DNA of 64,000 nt from positions 619,821-683,820 of the forward strand of contig JAKUHH010000108.1 in NCBI GenBank assembly GCA_022701365.1, in the 5' to 3' direction. The number at the start of each line of letters is the position of its first letter. Position 1 is the first letter of the stretch. This document shows positions 1 through 9,691 of this stretch, one piece after another. The stretch comes from Mycocentrospora acerina. Its lineage: Eukaryota > Ascomycota > Dothideomycetes > Pleosporales. A program made the translations under genes and the position numbers. The notes under the pieces were generated by a model, which searched no databases, was not told the DNA's origin, and saw only the letters and a list, made by a program, of their open reading frames with translations.

Positions 1-1679
1 TGCTGGTTTTGGAAGAAGTAATCTCAGCTCAAAGCGCGTAAAGACCTTGAAGCAGCGGTTGTGATAAGAGCAAATTCTTGCCGAGCATTGATAGATTCAT
101 CGTGCCTACCTAAATCTCACCAAAAAGTTTGGCTCGCTCATGGAGACATTATATCAAATCTGCCTATCAGTTCGGGATCGCTCTTGGTCGCGGAAATATG
201 GACGTTCCATTTGACAAGGAATTTGCTCGTTATCTGGTATGTCTCTTTCACATGCTGAGGTCGGATCCTTCAATCATCTCCAGAGGCCGTAAGCGTATGG
301 CGGCGAGAACATCCATTTCATACGTCTGATCCTGCGGCCCTCATCCTGTACGTATGCGCTGGAGTATTGATGTGTCAATCATTAAGCTTCGACAATAAAA
401 ATGTTCGCTTCTTTTCAAGCGTGACCGGTGTCTCGAAAATTCTGGTATCCAGTCGATGAGGGCCTGCTCTTTCGCGCACTGGGCACCGAGCCACAGTCTG
501 ATTTTCTCTAGGCTTGGGTTGCGAAAGGTAGAGCTGAAGATGTCAATACCTTTGGTTGAGGCATTCGCATTTTGACTGGTTCCTGGATGGCGGGACCTCA
601 GCTTGTAATCATCATCCAAGTCTGGGTCGTCCAAGTATTGAACCATCAGAGCTCTACTTATCGGATCTGCAAACCTGGCCTTGCTTACAATTTCAGTCAT
701 AAAGCTTAGTACTCGCAAGTGTGAGGCTCAATATTTCAAGTTCCGTGGTGTCTTTTAAGTTTGTAAAACCATCCAAGACACATTATAACAACTGCAACAA
801 CCATCACATGTCTAAGTCACTTTACAAAATTGTTTAGGAATTTGCTGCGAAGATATACACGTAAACCTCTTCGGCGTCAATGGCTAAACAGTTATCGTAG
901 ACATGTGCATGATTTGCAGGGACAGGGTTAGACGTGTAGTGATTGAACTCTATTCACATGCTCTGCTTAGTGTTCGTACTCTTCGATGACGAATTGTCTT
1001 GCCTGTTCAGTTCATGGCGCTGGTGGACCCTGACATATCTGATAGCTGCAACTTTCCCAACAACAGCTTTTTCTCGCTTGCGTCGTATTTGATAAACTCT
1101 ATAGAGGGAAAACCACGGTACGCAGTGAGCAATGTTGATTGCACTTTCACCGCTCAAAGATTACTACTCACCAAGGCGGAAGAACACAACGGCAGGCTCG
1201 ACGGCGTTATCTCTGCGACATGTCCGAGATGCATGCTGCGGCAAGGATCGGCGATTTTTCCGAAACCCTGCCATCAGCCAACCAGACACCAGCATGTAGA
1301 CGCATCTAACCTCTTCGTAGAGCGTTTTGGCGCCACTTTATACAAACGGCAACGGTGCAGTGAATGATGCATCCATGCATACGGTGTATAGTAACGCTTT
1401 TACTTGCAAAGCAGTCGCGGAACATTCCACATCAGCGGGAAGGTGAGCACACGACCTGTGACTCGGAACCCCGCAAATTCTAGAGCCAGTCTGCCCTGGT
1501 CATGGTCATGCTGCTCAAATTTAATCCGGGTCCTCGCTCCCGTTCCGCTTTTTCAGCTAGAACCTACTATTTGAACTGCTCTCACCCTCTCCTCAAGGCC
1601 ACATCTCGCCGTTGCCGTTGCTGCTGTTGCTGCCACTGCTGCTGTTTCACCCCCCGGCACTTCAATTGAATAGCTCTTG
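1..1679. other. Left-edge stretch with no convincing complete gene
   Basis: Two weak hints of coding lie here. On the plus strand, positions about 129-237 read an open stretch ending at a GTATGT donor-like site (238), with a CAG at about 284-286 that would splice directly into a stop. This could be the last exons of a gene starting outside the window, or its debris. On the minus strand, an ATG-started open frame of 119 codons runs from 700 to 341; it matches no family I know. The rest (720-1679) has stops in all frames apart from chance open stretches, and its last part must hold the promoter and 5' leader of the transporter at 1680. A CTG/CTGCTG-rich leader is visible at 1610-1650. Confidence 0.4.
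341..700 (-). CDS. Possible uncharacterised ORF (weak)
   Basis: An ATG-started frame of 119 codons ends at TAA/TAG-type stops with no introns assumed. It is rich in charged residues (a DDPDLDDDYK stretch near the N-terminus) and contains a helical-looking segment around WLGAQCAKEQ. I do not recognise it. A GTAAGC sequence a few codons after the ATG could be a splice donor, so the model may be wrong. It is listed only because it is the longest ATG frame in the first 1.6 kb; it could be chance. Confidence 0.2.
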   Translation of the reverse strand: MTEIVSKARFADPISRALMVQYLDDPDLDDDYKLRSRHPGTSQNANASTKGIDIFSSTFRNPSLEKIRLWLGAQCAKEQALIDWIPEFSRHRSRLKRSEHFYCRSLMIDTSILQRIRTG

Positions 1680-3612
1680 ATGTCGCTGATCCAGCATGTC
1701 ACGCAGCAAGAAGGCACCGATCGCGAAGAGGCACTCGTTGACCTATTCCTTCCGCCGATCGACCGACTAATCAACCGAGAGCACACGACTGAGCGTCGGC
1801 TGTCGTTGGAAAGCGCCATCTCGCAGTCTGGCTTCTTCAATGCAGGCAAATCAGTAAGGAGAGTGATTAGCTATGATGCCATCAAAAACCCGGTCGAGCC
1901 GGCATTGGGAGAAGAGTATGGTGGTATCACGCCGTACAATATTTCCACCTCGAAGCGTGTTGGTGAGTGACGATTTCACCCCAAGCACTGATATAATTCA
2001 ACACAACAACTGCTAATACGAAGAAACAGCGCAGGTAATCGCAACGGTACTTGCTTGTTGGTTTGCTAGCGGGATTGTTTTTGGCTTTGCGGCGCTCAAG
2101 CCCATTCTTATCAAGGAAGGCGTGTACAGCGATCTCTGCACGCTGGAAGAGCTGGATCAAAATGTCGAAGTCTGCTTCGATCAGGACCTGCGACTCAATT
2201 TTTTCTTTTCAGTTGCATCGACGACAGCCAATGTTTCTGCGCTCTTAGTGGGGACAATACTAGATCGCTATGGGCCGAAGTTGTGTCTTCTTATCGGGTG
2301 CGCGTGTCTGACTGCTGGGAGCGTGCTCATGAGTCTTGCGTTCCAGATTAAAGAGTTTGACGGCTATACAATGGGCAATTTCTTCCTTGCGCTGGGAGGC
2401 ACTTTTGTGTTTCTGCCGTCTTTCCAGATTGCTAACGCGTTCCCAAAATACAGCGGTTCAATTGTTGCGCTTGTTACTGGCGCTTTTGACGCTTCTGCAG
2501 CTGTCTTTCTGTTCTACAGACTTGCCTATGAGGCGACTGACCGAGGCTTCAAACCTCAAACGTTTTTCCTTTTCTATCTCATGGTTCCAGTTGCAATTGT
2601 CATTGCTCAGCTCACACTCTTACCCAGCGAAAGCTACAAGACAACCTCGCAGCTAGAAATGAAGATCCAGCGAGCCGAGGATGTAGTCCGAGACGTGCAT
2701 ACATCAGATGAGGATCTGCCCGATGATGAAATTTGGAGGCGCAGGAAGACGCGCAGTATCCGTCGTCGCAGGCGTCTGGACAAGCTAGATGATCTCATTG
2801 GCGACCCAAAGATGCGAAAGAAGCGCGAAGAGAAGCAGGAACACTCACTAGAAACATCTGGCGTCTGGGGCGCATTGCACAACAAAACCGCAACAGAGCA
2901 GATGATGACGCCCTGGTTCATTCTCCTGACCCTCCTCACAGTTCTCCAAATGGTCCGCATGAACTACTTCATCGCCACAATCCGAGAACAATACACGTAC
3001 ATGCTCGACTCTGTCGAACTCGCAGCCCGCGTCAACGACTTCTTCGACTGGGCGCTCCCCCTCGGCGGCGTCCTCAGCACACCCTTCCTCGGCATGCTCC
3101 TCGACAACGTCAGCACTCCCGGTGTGCTCCTCATCCTCGTACAACTCATCACTGTAATCAGTGTCGTAGGCTCTATCCCCGCGCTCTGGGCAGGCTACAC
3201 AAACGTTATTCTCTTCGTGCTACTGCGCCCCCTGTACTACTCAGCCATGTCCGACTACGCGACAAAAGTCTTTGGATTCGCGACTTTTGGTCGCGTCTAC
3301 GGCACAATCATCTGCTTCTCCGGGCTAGTCAATCTCTCGCAGACGGGTATCGACGCGTTGACCAAAGTAACATTTGGCGGCAACCCCGTCCCCGTCAATA
3401 CATTCCTGGGTGTCTCGGCGTTTTTCATCGGATCCACTTTGGTCGCCTATGTCACCATCCAGGTCATCCGCATGCGCAAGAAGTTGGACGAGGAAGACGC
3501 CATGACGTTCACAAACACAGATGTGGGCAGCATCATGGAAAGTTTGCTCGAGGAAGACGAGTCGAGAGAGTATGGCACCATCTATCCGAACCGGAGGTCG
3601 CTGGATGTGTGA
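1680..3612 (+). CDS. MFS transporter, FMP42/SLC43-like
   Basis: Two exons (1680-1962 and 2030-3612) encode about 621 residues. The intron has a GTGAGT donor, a GCTAATA branch region and a CAG acceptor, and joining restores the frame just before the first membrane segment (VIATVLACWFASGIVFGF). The hydrophobic pattern fits 12 helices in two sets of six. The cytosolic loop between the halves (about residues 310-370) is very basic, with an RRRKTRSIRRRRR run. The motif DRYGPK after the second helix is the usual MFS loop 2-3 signature. The overall pattern fits the fungal Fmp42 group related to SLC43 amino-acid transporters; substrate is unproven. The N-terminal 95 residues are hydrophilic and probably cytosolic. 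An in-frame TTG one codon upstream is not used as the start because an ATG follows directly. The next gene is convergent. Confidence 0.85.
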
Positions 3613-4102
3613 GAATGCCAAATTGACGTTTTTTCTTTTCAACTTGAGTATAGTTGTGTATGAGAATTTTTGCTAGTTATGGTTGCCTCTTTCGGGAATG
3701 TCCCCTTTCTTCTTTTTCATTGCACGCCTAGCGAGGAGTCGAATCGCCTTTTTCGTGTCATGTACTTACTGCTCGTCTAGCGTTGTTTTGTTCAAAAAGG
3801 ATGGCGTGTTGTTGTATTGTAGTGTAGTTGTGTTTAAAAGGTTGACATCGGGGCGCTTATGCAAAAGTACACGTAGATTATGACGCGGGAGTTGGAAATG
3901 CTTAATGTTAATCCAATGAAATTGTTGAAAGCCGTCTTTGCCAACGCTGAGTGACCAGGACACCGGTACTGCAGGTCAGGACTCCAGAGAATGAATCACA
4001 GGTTGCATTGCGTTGCATTTCCATCCCACCGTTCCACAAGAACAAGCTTCCGAATGACCATAATTTCCACATTTCTTCCATATATACATTGCCCTTCTTC
4101 GT
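3613..4102. other. Convergent intergenic spacer
   Basis: The 3' flank between the transporter and the complex I subunit gene. It is T-rich just after the transporter stop. Short open frames exist but none has codon structure or a recognisable product. I see no RNA gene or repeat. Confidence 0.6.
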
Positions 4103-4632
4103 CTAAAACTCCTTGATCAAATCTCCCCTCCTCTTCCCGCGCATATCCCACTTTCCCTGCACACTGTTAGCTCCCATCTCACCTGCAATGGCCCGCCCTC
4201 TGACTCCCGGGGCATGTCGGGCACTCACATCAGTCATGTATCCCGCGGTGCCCAGCAGCGCTGGCACAACAAGCACATACATGATATTGATCATGGCGGT
4301 GTGGCGCGTCCAGCGGAAGTACTTGTGGCGGTTGGTTGTCATTTCTGCGCGGGAGGGAAAGGACATGTTAGCATCGCCCAATTTCTACATGCCAGTGTGG
4401 GGCTTCTGCGGTATTTGGAGGGGTTTTATGGGCGATTAGGGGGGTAATGACTGTGCAGTTGGTGTGAAGATTCGTGCTACGGCGTAGTGGGGTTAGGTGT
4501 TGCGTTCGAGGACGTACTGTTCCATTTTATGATCGCGGGATCCTGGTGCAGCACTGCGAGGTGTTAGCGATTGCGCTTCTTTCTGTGGGAGCGGGAGAGG
4601 CAGTATGTACTGGGGGGGTTGTGGCCGGCCAT
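4103..4632 (-). CDS. Complex I accessory subunit, B15 (NDUFB4)-like
   Basis: Four tiny exons (4632-4611, 4553-4518, 4344-4229, 4156-4103) encode about 75 residues. The joins are GTACAT..CGCAG, GTACGT..CGCAG and GTGAGT..TGCAG, all preserving frame. The product starts MAGHNPP, has the DPAIIKWNK block, then NRHKYFRWTRHTA followed by one membrane helix (residues about 36-54), and ends GKWDMRGKRRGDLIKEF. This layout (short matrix end, KYFRWT motif, single helix, basic RGKRRGD tail) is what I know of the small fungal B15-type subunits of the mitochondrial NADH:ubiquinone oxidoreductase membrane arm. The first exon is only 22 nt. No longer open frame covers this gene, so an ORF-based annotation would miss it. 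Confidence 0.85.
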
Positions 4633-5346
4633 CTTGAGGGTTTGCAGCGGGCGTGCTGGTGTGGGTTGGTTTCGTTGCGGGAGGGACGCTGGGCCTGAGT
4701 GTTGATGGAGATGCGATGAGGTCAAGGATGATTAGGTAAGTGGTGATGCTTGGCACTCGTGGGCAGATTTGGTGGGATAAGGACTTGGACGTCACGGTTT
4801 TGCAGGATGTTGGAACTGAAGAACACAGCATTGAGAGTGGGATTGGGAGACGGGGTCTTCTGGAAGTGTACGCTTCAGACTTTAGTGAGGTGTTGTTGCG
4901 ACATACACAGCAGAAATGGTGTCCATCTTGCCCAAACAGGATGGCAAGATTTCGCCGAATGAGAGATTGCACTGTACATGGGCCATTCGTTTTCCTCTAC
5001 AGTATGTGTCGTAGCGTCCATAAATGTCATACTATAGCAATGCAGTTCATGGGGTCTAGAGCTCGTTTTGGCTCCGTCTTACATCATGCCGAGGCAGCTT
5101 GTTCGCTGTGAAATTGGAGAAAAGGTGGTCGAAGAAAGTATTGGAGGGCGAGATAGACGGAGGATGCTGCAGCCGACGCACGATCCTGATGTGTGCGACT
5201 CGCCGACAACCCGGGCCGATAGTGCCTGTGACATTGCTTAAATAAAGAGAAACCTCGGTGTCTTCTTCGATGCTGGTTAAGTTTGCGACAAATCTTTTCA
5301 ATTGACTTGAAGGCTACTGAAAGATTGCAGTTTTCAGCTTATCGAC
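4633..5346. promoter_or_regulatory. Divergent promoter region, complex I subunit / GST-like gene
   Basis: 714 bp between two genes transcribed away from each other. It must carry both promoters. Open frames across it are chance readings, with no recognisable protein. I see no clear TATA box; no specific binding site is claimed. Confidence 0.5.
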
Positions 5347-6335
5347 ATGTCGGACAACCAACAGGGTGCGAAGATTGTGGTGTATTGGTGAGTATATTTA
5401 CACTGCATGTCTAGTTTCTCAATCAACATGCTCGCGCTACTCTCAAAAATTAAACTCACCGCTCCATTCCCCCCTCTAATACTCTACAGGCTCGAGAAAT
5501 CCCGCGGCCAGCGGATTATTTGGTTGCTCGAAGAGCTAAACCTCAGCTATGAAATCAAGGTCTTCAAGCGTGACGCTAACTTTCGCGCGCAAGATGACTT
5601 GAGGCAGATCCATCCATTGGGTCGCTCTCCCGTGATTGGCATCACGCCTGCTGGGTCGGAGAAGGAGATTATCATTGCAGAGAGCGAGACAGTCATCGAT
5701 TATGTGTGCGAGCACTTTGGCAAACACCTCATTCCCAAGAAGTGGACTGAGGGCAAAGAGGGTACGCTTGGAGGCGAGACGGATGGGTGGATGAGGTACA
5801 AGGTGTGCAAATGTTCGAGACTCACCTAGAAGTGTTTGAAGCTAATGAAAGGTAGTTTTTGATGGACTACACAGAGGGGTCATTTTTCACTCCCCTGATG
5901 GTCTCCCTTATAACTTCGAGTTAGTTCATCATTTTTGACGAAACTCGATTCATTTACTAACTATCTGCAGAAATCCGCACATCTCCCGTTCCTTTCTTCC
6001 TCAAGCCAATCACCGGCGGCATCGCCAACAAGGTTGACGAATCCTTCACTAATATCGAACTTAAATCCCACTGCGACTTTCTTGAAGAGTATCTAGCGCA
6101 GTCCCCCAGCAAGGGAGAGTTCTTCTGCAGCGACAGTATTACCGGCGCAGATATCATGATGCATTTCGGACTGGAGGCGGCAACACGACGTGTGCCTCTG
6201 AGCGAGACCAGTTACCCTACATTGTACACTTACATGCGGAGGTTACAAAAGAGGGACAGCTACAAGCGCGCGGCAGAGAGAGTGGAGAAGGAAAGCGGTG
6301 AGACATATGTGCCGTACTCTGATTTGAAGAAATAA
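5347..6335 (+). CDS. Glutathione S-transferase-like protein
   Basis: Four exons (5347-5387, 5490-5802, 5856-5919, 5971-6335) give about 260 residues. Every join keeps frame. The N-terminal half has the thioredoxin-like GST layout: a first beta strand IVVYWLEKSRGQR, then IIWLLEELNLSYEIK, an HPLGRSPVI turn with the cis-proline, and the AESETVIDYV segment that contacts the glutathione gamma-glutamyl end. The C-terminal half is helical, with TGADIMMHFGLEAA matching the conserved N-capping region of the GST C-domain. GSTs conjugate glutathione to electrophiles or have related redox roles; the substrate cannot be read here. The length is typical for a fungal GST with a short insertion after the first domain. 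Confidence 0.85.
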
Positions 6336-6957
6336 GGCTTATTAGATGGCTGCTGGCGGAATGACATGTGGTTTGTAGTAAGATGATGTTGCGTTTTTAA
6401 TGCTGAGTGTTTCCAATTCTCTAGTACCTGAAAGTGAAAATAAGTTACATCTCGCCGAGAGGTGTCTCCTCTAATCAGATGGTGCTATTCTGTGGCACAT
6501 CAGCCTCTCAAGTACATTTGGATGGATGTTTTGCTTTTCCAAGCCAGCCACAGCTGTGATGATCACGTCAGCGAGTCGTTGGCAGCTGTTCACCCATGAG
6601 AATGCCCGTCGGTTGGAAGCATCAACCTCGTGCTTGGTCAGGTCCCACTGACGTATGTTTATCCGCTCCAGGTTGCTGAGGCAGCGCTGACAATAGTCTT
6701 GAGAAATCAACCGACGCCGCGAAGAGCTGGTCGTTTTTGCTCCTGCAGCCAGGCACCCCAGGAACCCCCTAGCCCTTCTCCACAACGTAGGATCCCTGAC
6801 TAGCGCACCATCCGCATCCAGTAGTCTCCCGCAAGCTTCGACCTTACTCAGCTATCCATCAGCATCCCAACGTCTCCTCTCGCTCCACATCACGAAGCTT
6901 GATTCCGCATCTGTCGTCCAGAACTGCGAGGCAATTTGCTGGAAGCTAGCCTGCCCT
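6336..6957. promoter_or_regulatory. Spacer and promoter of the BTB gene
   Basis: 622 bp between two plus-strand genes. It holds the 3' flank of the GST-like gene and the 5' region of the BTB protein. An open minus-strand frame at 6471-6785 has no known features and is treated as chance. No repeat or RNA gene is seen. Confidence 0.5.
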
Positions 6958-9338
6958 ATGCCAGACCAACCCGGCGCTGCTTCCTTGCGGGATTATGCAT
7001 TTCAAACCTCTGACCAAGCAGGCGAACATGCACAACACTCATTTGCTCCATATGGCACGAAGCGCGATACAAATGCCATAAACGCCAACGGCACGTCCTC
7101 TTCAGCCCAAACGCGCGCCCAAGACCAAACTCTAGGCTATTCTGACTTCAACACCCAAGGCCCACCGCAAGCACAGTTTCCCACCTACGGCTTCAACTCT
7201 GGAGCGCCGTTGGCGTGGGACTGGACCGGCTCGGTTGATTTTTCAGACTTCACTAACCACTACGAACCGCAGGGCGAACTCTTGCAAGAGCCTCCCAGCC
7301 AGAACATCCCCACAAACCACTTCAATTTAACGCCTCTTACCTCGATTTCCGAGCCGGCCCATCCGCCGTCGCGTCAGTCTAAAAGCGCGGTCCCTGGCTT
7401 GCACAATCCGCTGTCACCGCCGCCCAAACCGCTCCAGCGACCTGCTATCCAGACAGGCATGAAGAGGAAAGCTGATTCAGAGCCCACTTCAGCTGTATTG
7501 CAACATGCCAGTGCCACCACAGAGAACCCACCAAAGCGCCCGAACCAGTCGCGTACATCGTCGACTGACTCACCACCTGCAGCCTCAGCAGACGCCCAAA
7601 TGACTCAAATCACCATCGCACCGCCAGCAGCCGAACCCGCGTCGCGGTCAATATCGCAAGGTCACAATGAGGGACAGAGGCGGAAAGAGCAAAGCAAGGG
7701 GACTGGCCCGCAAGGGAGAGTCATCGACGTCTCCAAGCCAAGAAGAGTAGTCGATTCGTCTGACAGCCCAGAAATGTTGCCTGCAGGAAAAGTCTTTCCC
7801 ATTCAGATTGGCTCTGAGCTGTTCCGGCTGTCTGGCGCGTCGTTGTCTTCAGATGGTAAGCAAATTCTCTAGACAGTGCATGGAAAATTTTGAAACTAAG
7901 ACTATTAGAGCACCCTCATACTTTTCCTATTTTTTCGGCGAACAGCTGCATAGCAATAGTGGCAGGGCTGGTGACGTGAAGACACTCTACATCGATCGCG
8001 ATCCTAGTACGTTTCGCGACATTGCATTGCATCTTCAGGGCTACCACATCACTCCACGAAGTGGGGAGCATTTTGTAAAGTTATTCGCAGACGCACAGTT
8101 TTACTCATGTAAGTTTGCAAAAATCAATCCGACCACAAGAGCGATTGTTAATTAAAATTCCAATAGTGCCTCGTCTCACGAAACAGCTCTTCAAAACCGA
8201 TATATTTGTTCGCATAGGCGGAACACCCTTTCAAATACCACGAGATCTCTTTTCTGCCCCCGGAAATAGTCCCAACTACTTCTCCCTAGGCTTCGCGCAA
8301 TTCTTTTCCACTCCCTCCGAAGTCTTTCCTGGGCTAGACCGCAGCGCGTTACTCCGTCCACCGTCTATCTCGCCTCCCTCTGTGCCGAACAAGAGCGGCG
8401 ACACGTTTGGCGAGTTGATCAAGATGCTACAAGGCTATAATATTGAGATTCGAAATGATATACACCGCTCCCAACTCCTGCGCGATGCGCGATACTTCAA
8501 CCTCAGGGGCCTCGAACAACAGCTCATTCCGTGTGAGATCTCGTTTAATTTGAAGCGTCAGCAATCCGAAATTTTGATACGGCTAGAAGATATTCGGCAG
8601 TCAGGTGTGTCATTCACATCTGATGCAGCGCCTGAAGACAATGCGCAATCTGTGCCTCCAAGTCCTGCGTCAAGCACCACCTTTCAAGGCGGCTACGTCT
8701 CCTATGCTCGTCCGTACACAGACGACCAATCGCACCCATCGATACTCATTCTCGAGCTCTCCTCTCCAGAATCAACAACTCTATTTCTCCCGCCATCTCC
8801 GTACTCGACGACAATGAATCAGCAGCCGTCCCTCTCCCTCCGAGCAACCTTCCACGATACGGCACTTGCCCGTATCACTTCCTTGTTTAGCGTCATCGCC
8901 TCTAAGATGGGTCTCCCCGCCACTCAACCCCTGGGCCTCATGTACCTGCAAACCGGCTCCGGCGTCGCCGCACAGCCCATCAACCCGGAAAACTCGGGGG
9001 TCAGCGAACAGCGTGTGCGTGTTCGTCTTGATTCCGACTGCGCAATCGAGCTCGATGGAAGGGCGGTAGAAGTCGGTATTGATGGAGAAGGAAGGACGGG
9101 GATCAGACAGGTAGATGGTAAAGCGTGGATTCGGGGCGGTGTATTATCGAGGACTGAGGATGAGAAGCAAGCTGAGTGGGTGGTTAAGCGTGCGCATTGG
9201 CGCTTGAGGGTTGAGAGTGTTGCATCCAAACGCGAGGGCGAAGAAAAGAAAGTGCAGGTTGTGTTGTGCGGGGCGAGAATCGAAGCGTATACTGTAGAAC
9301 GGAATCGGAATCTTGCGAGAGGATTTCTGGGGGGGTAA
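6958..9338 (+). CDS. BTB/POZ (KCTD-type T1-like) domain protein
   Basis: Three exons (6958-7855, 7911-8108, 8167-9338) encode about 755 residues. Residues 1-275 are low-complexity and Pro/Ser/Gln-rich with basic patches (GMKRKADSE). After the first splice the frame reads SSDAPSYFSYFFGEQL, then TLYIDRDPSTFRDIALHLQGY, the classic T1/BTB pattern with conserved Asp-Arg-Asp-Pro and Phe. A second BTB-like copy follows (DIFVRIGGTPFQIPRDLF ... LLRDARYFNLRGLEQQL), so the protein probably has a tandem BTB pair at about 290-500. The C-terminal part is a mixed alpha/beta region I do not recognise. BTB domains make oligomers and often link to cullin-3 or chromatin, but no partner is visible here. It is convergent with YSH1. 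Confidence 0.8.
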
Positions 9339-9691
9339 ATAGTTGCAAAGCAAGCACATAATTATCATTTGAAGGGGTTTACCGCCCTTTGTGTGTGTGT
9401 GTGTGTGTGTGCCAAAGCTTAGTTGTATTCCAAGCGTGATGCATTGATGTGTGATGAATCTACCATGGAGTCCCAATCGTGTAGACTGTAGAAAGCAAGC
9501 GTTTTCGAAATCCAAATATACCAACACCACGCTCCATTCACGAATGAGTGCCCGCCAGACCTTTCAACCCATCCACTCATACTCAAAAGAAAACAATCAG
9601 TTGCAAAGAACTTCCCAAATCTTCCACAAAAAGCTCCCCACCTACCCACCCGCCCACGCGTACCTACCTACCTTTCTACATCAAATACACA
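9339..9691. other. Convergent spacer with (GT)n
   Basis: 3' flanks of the BTB gene and YSH1. A (GT)10 run lies at 9391-9410, and pyrimidine-rich CTACC repeats at 9650-9680. No gene is visible. Confidence 0.6.
9391..9410. repeat. (GT)10 microsatellite
   Basis: Perfect dinucleotide run of 20 nt in the 3' spacer between two convergent genes. Confidence 0.95.

Noticed and set aside
999..1367. 122-codon plus-strand frame
   Set aside because: Starts at a non-ATG codon and has no family features; the ATG inside it leaves little more than a chance frame.
6471..6785. 104-codon minus-strand frame before the BTB gene
   Set aside because: No features and located in the promoter of the next gene.
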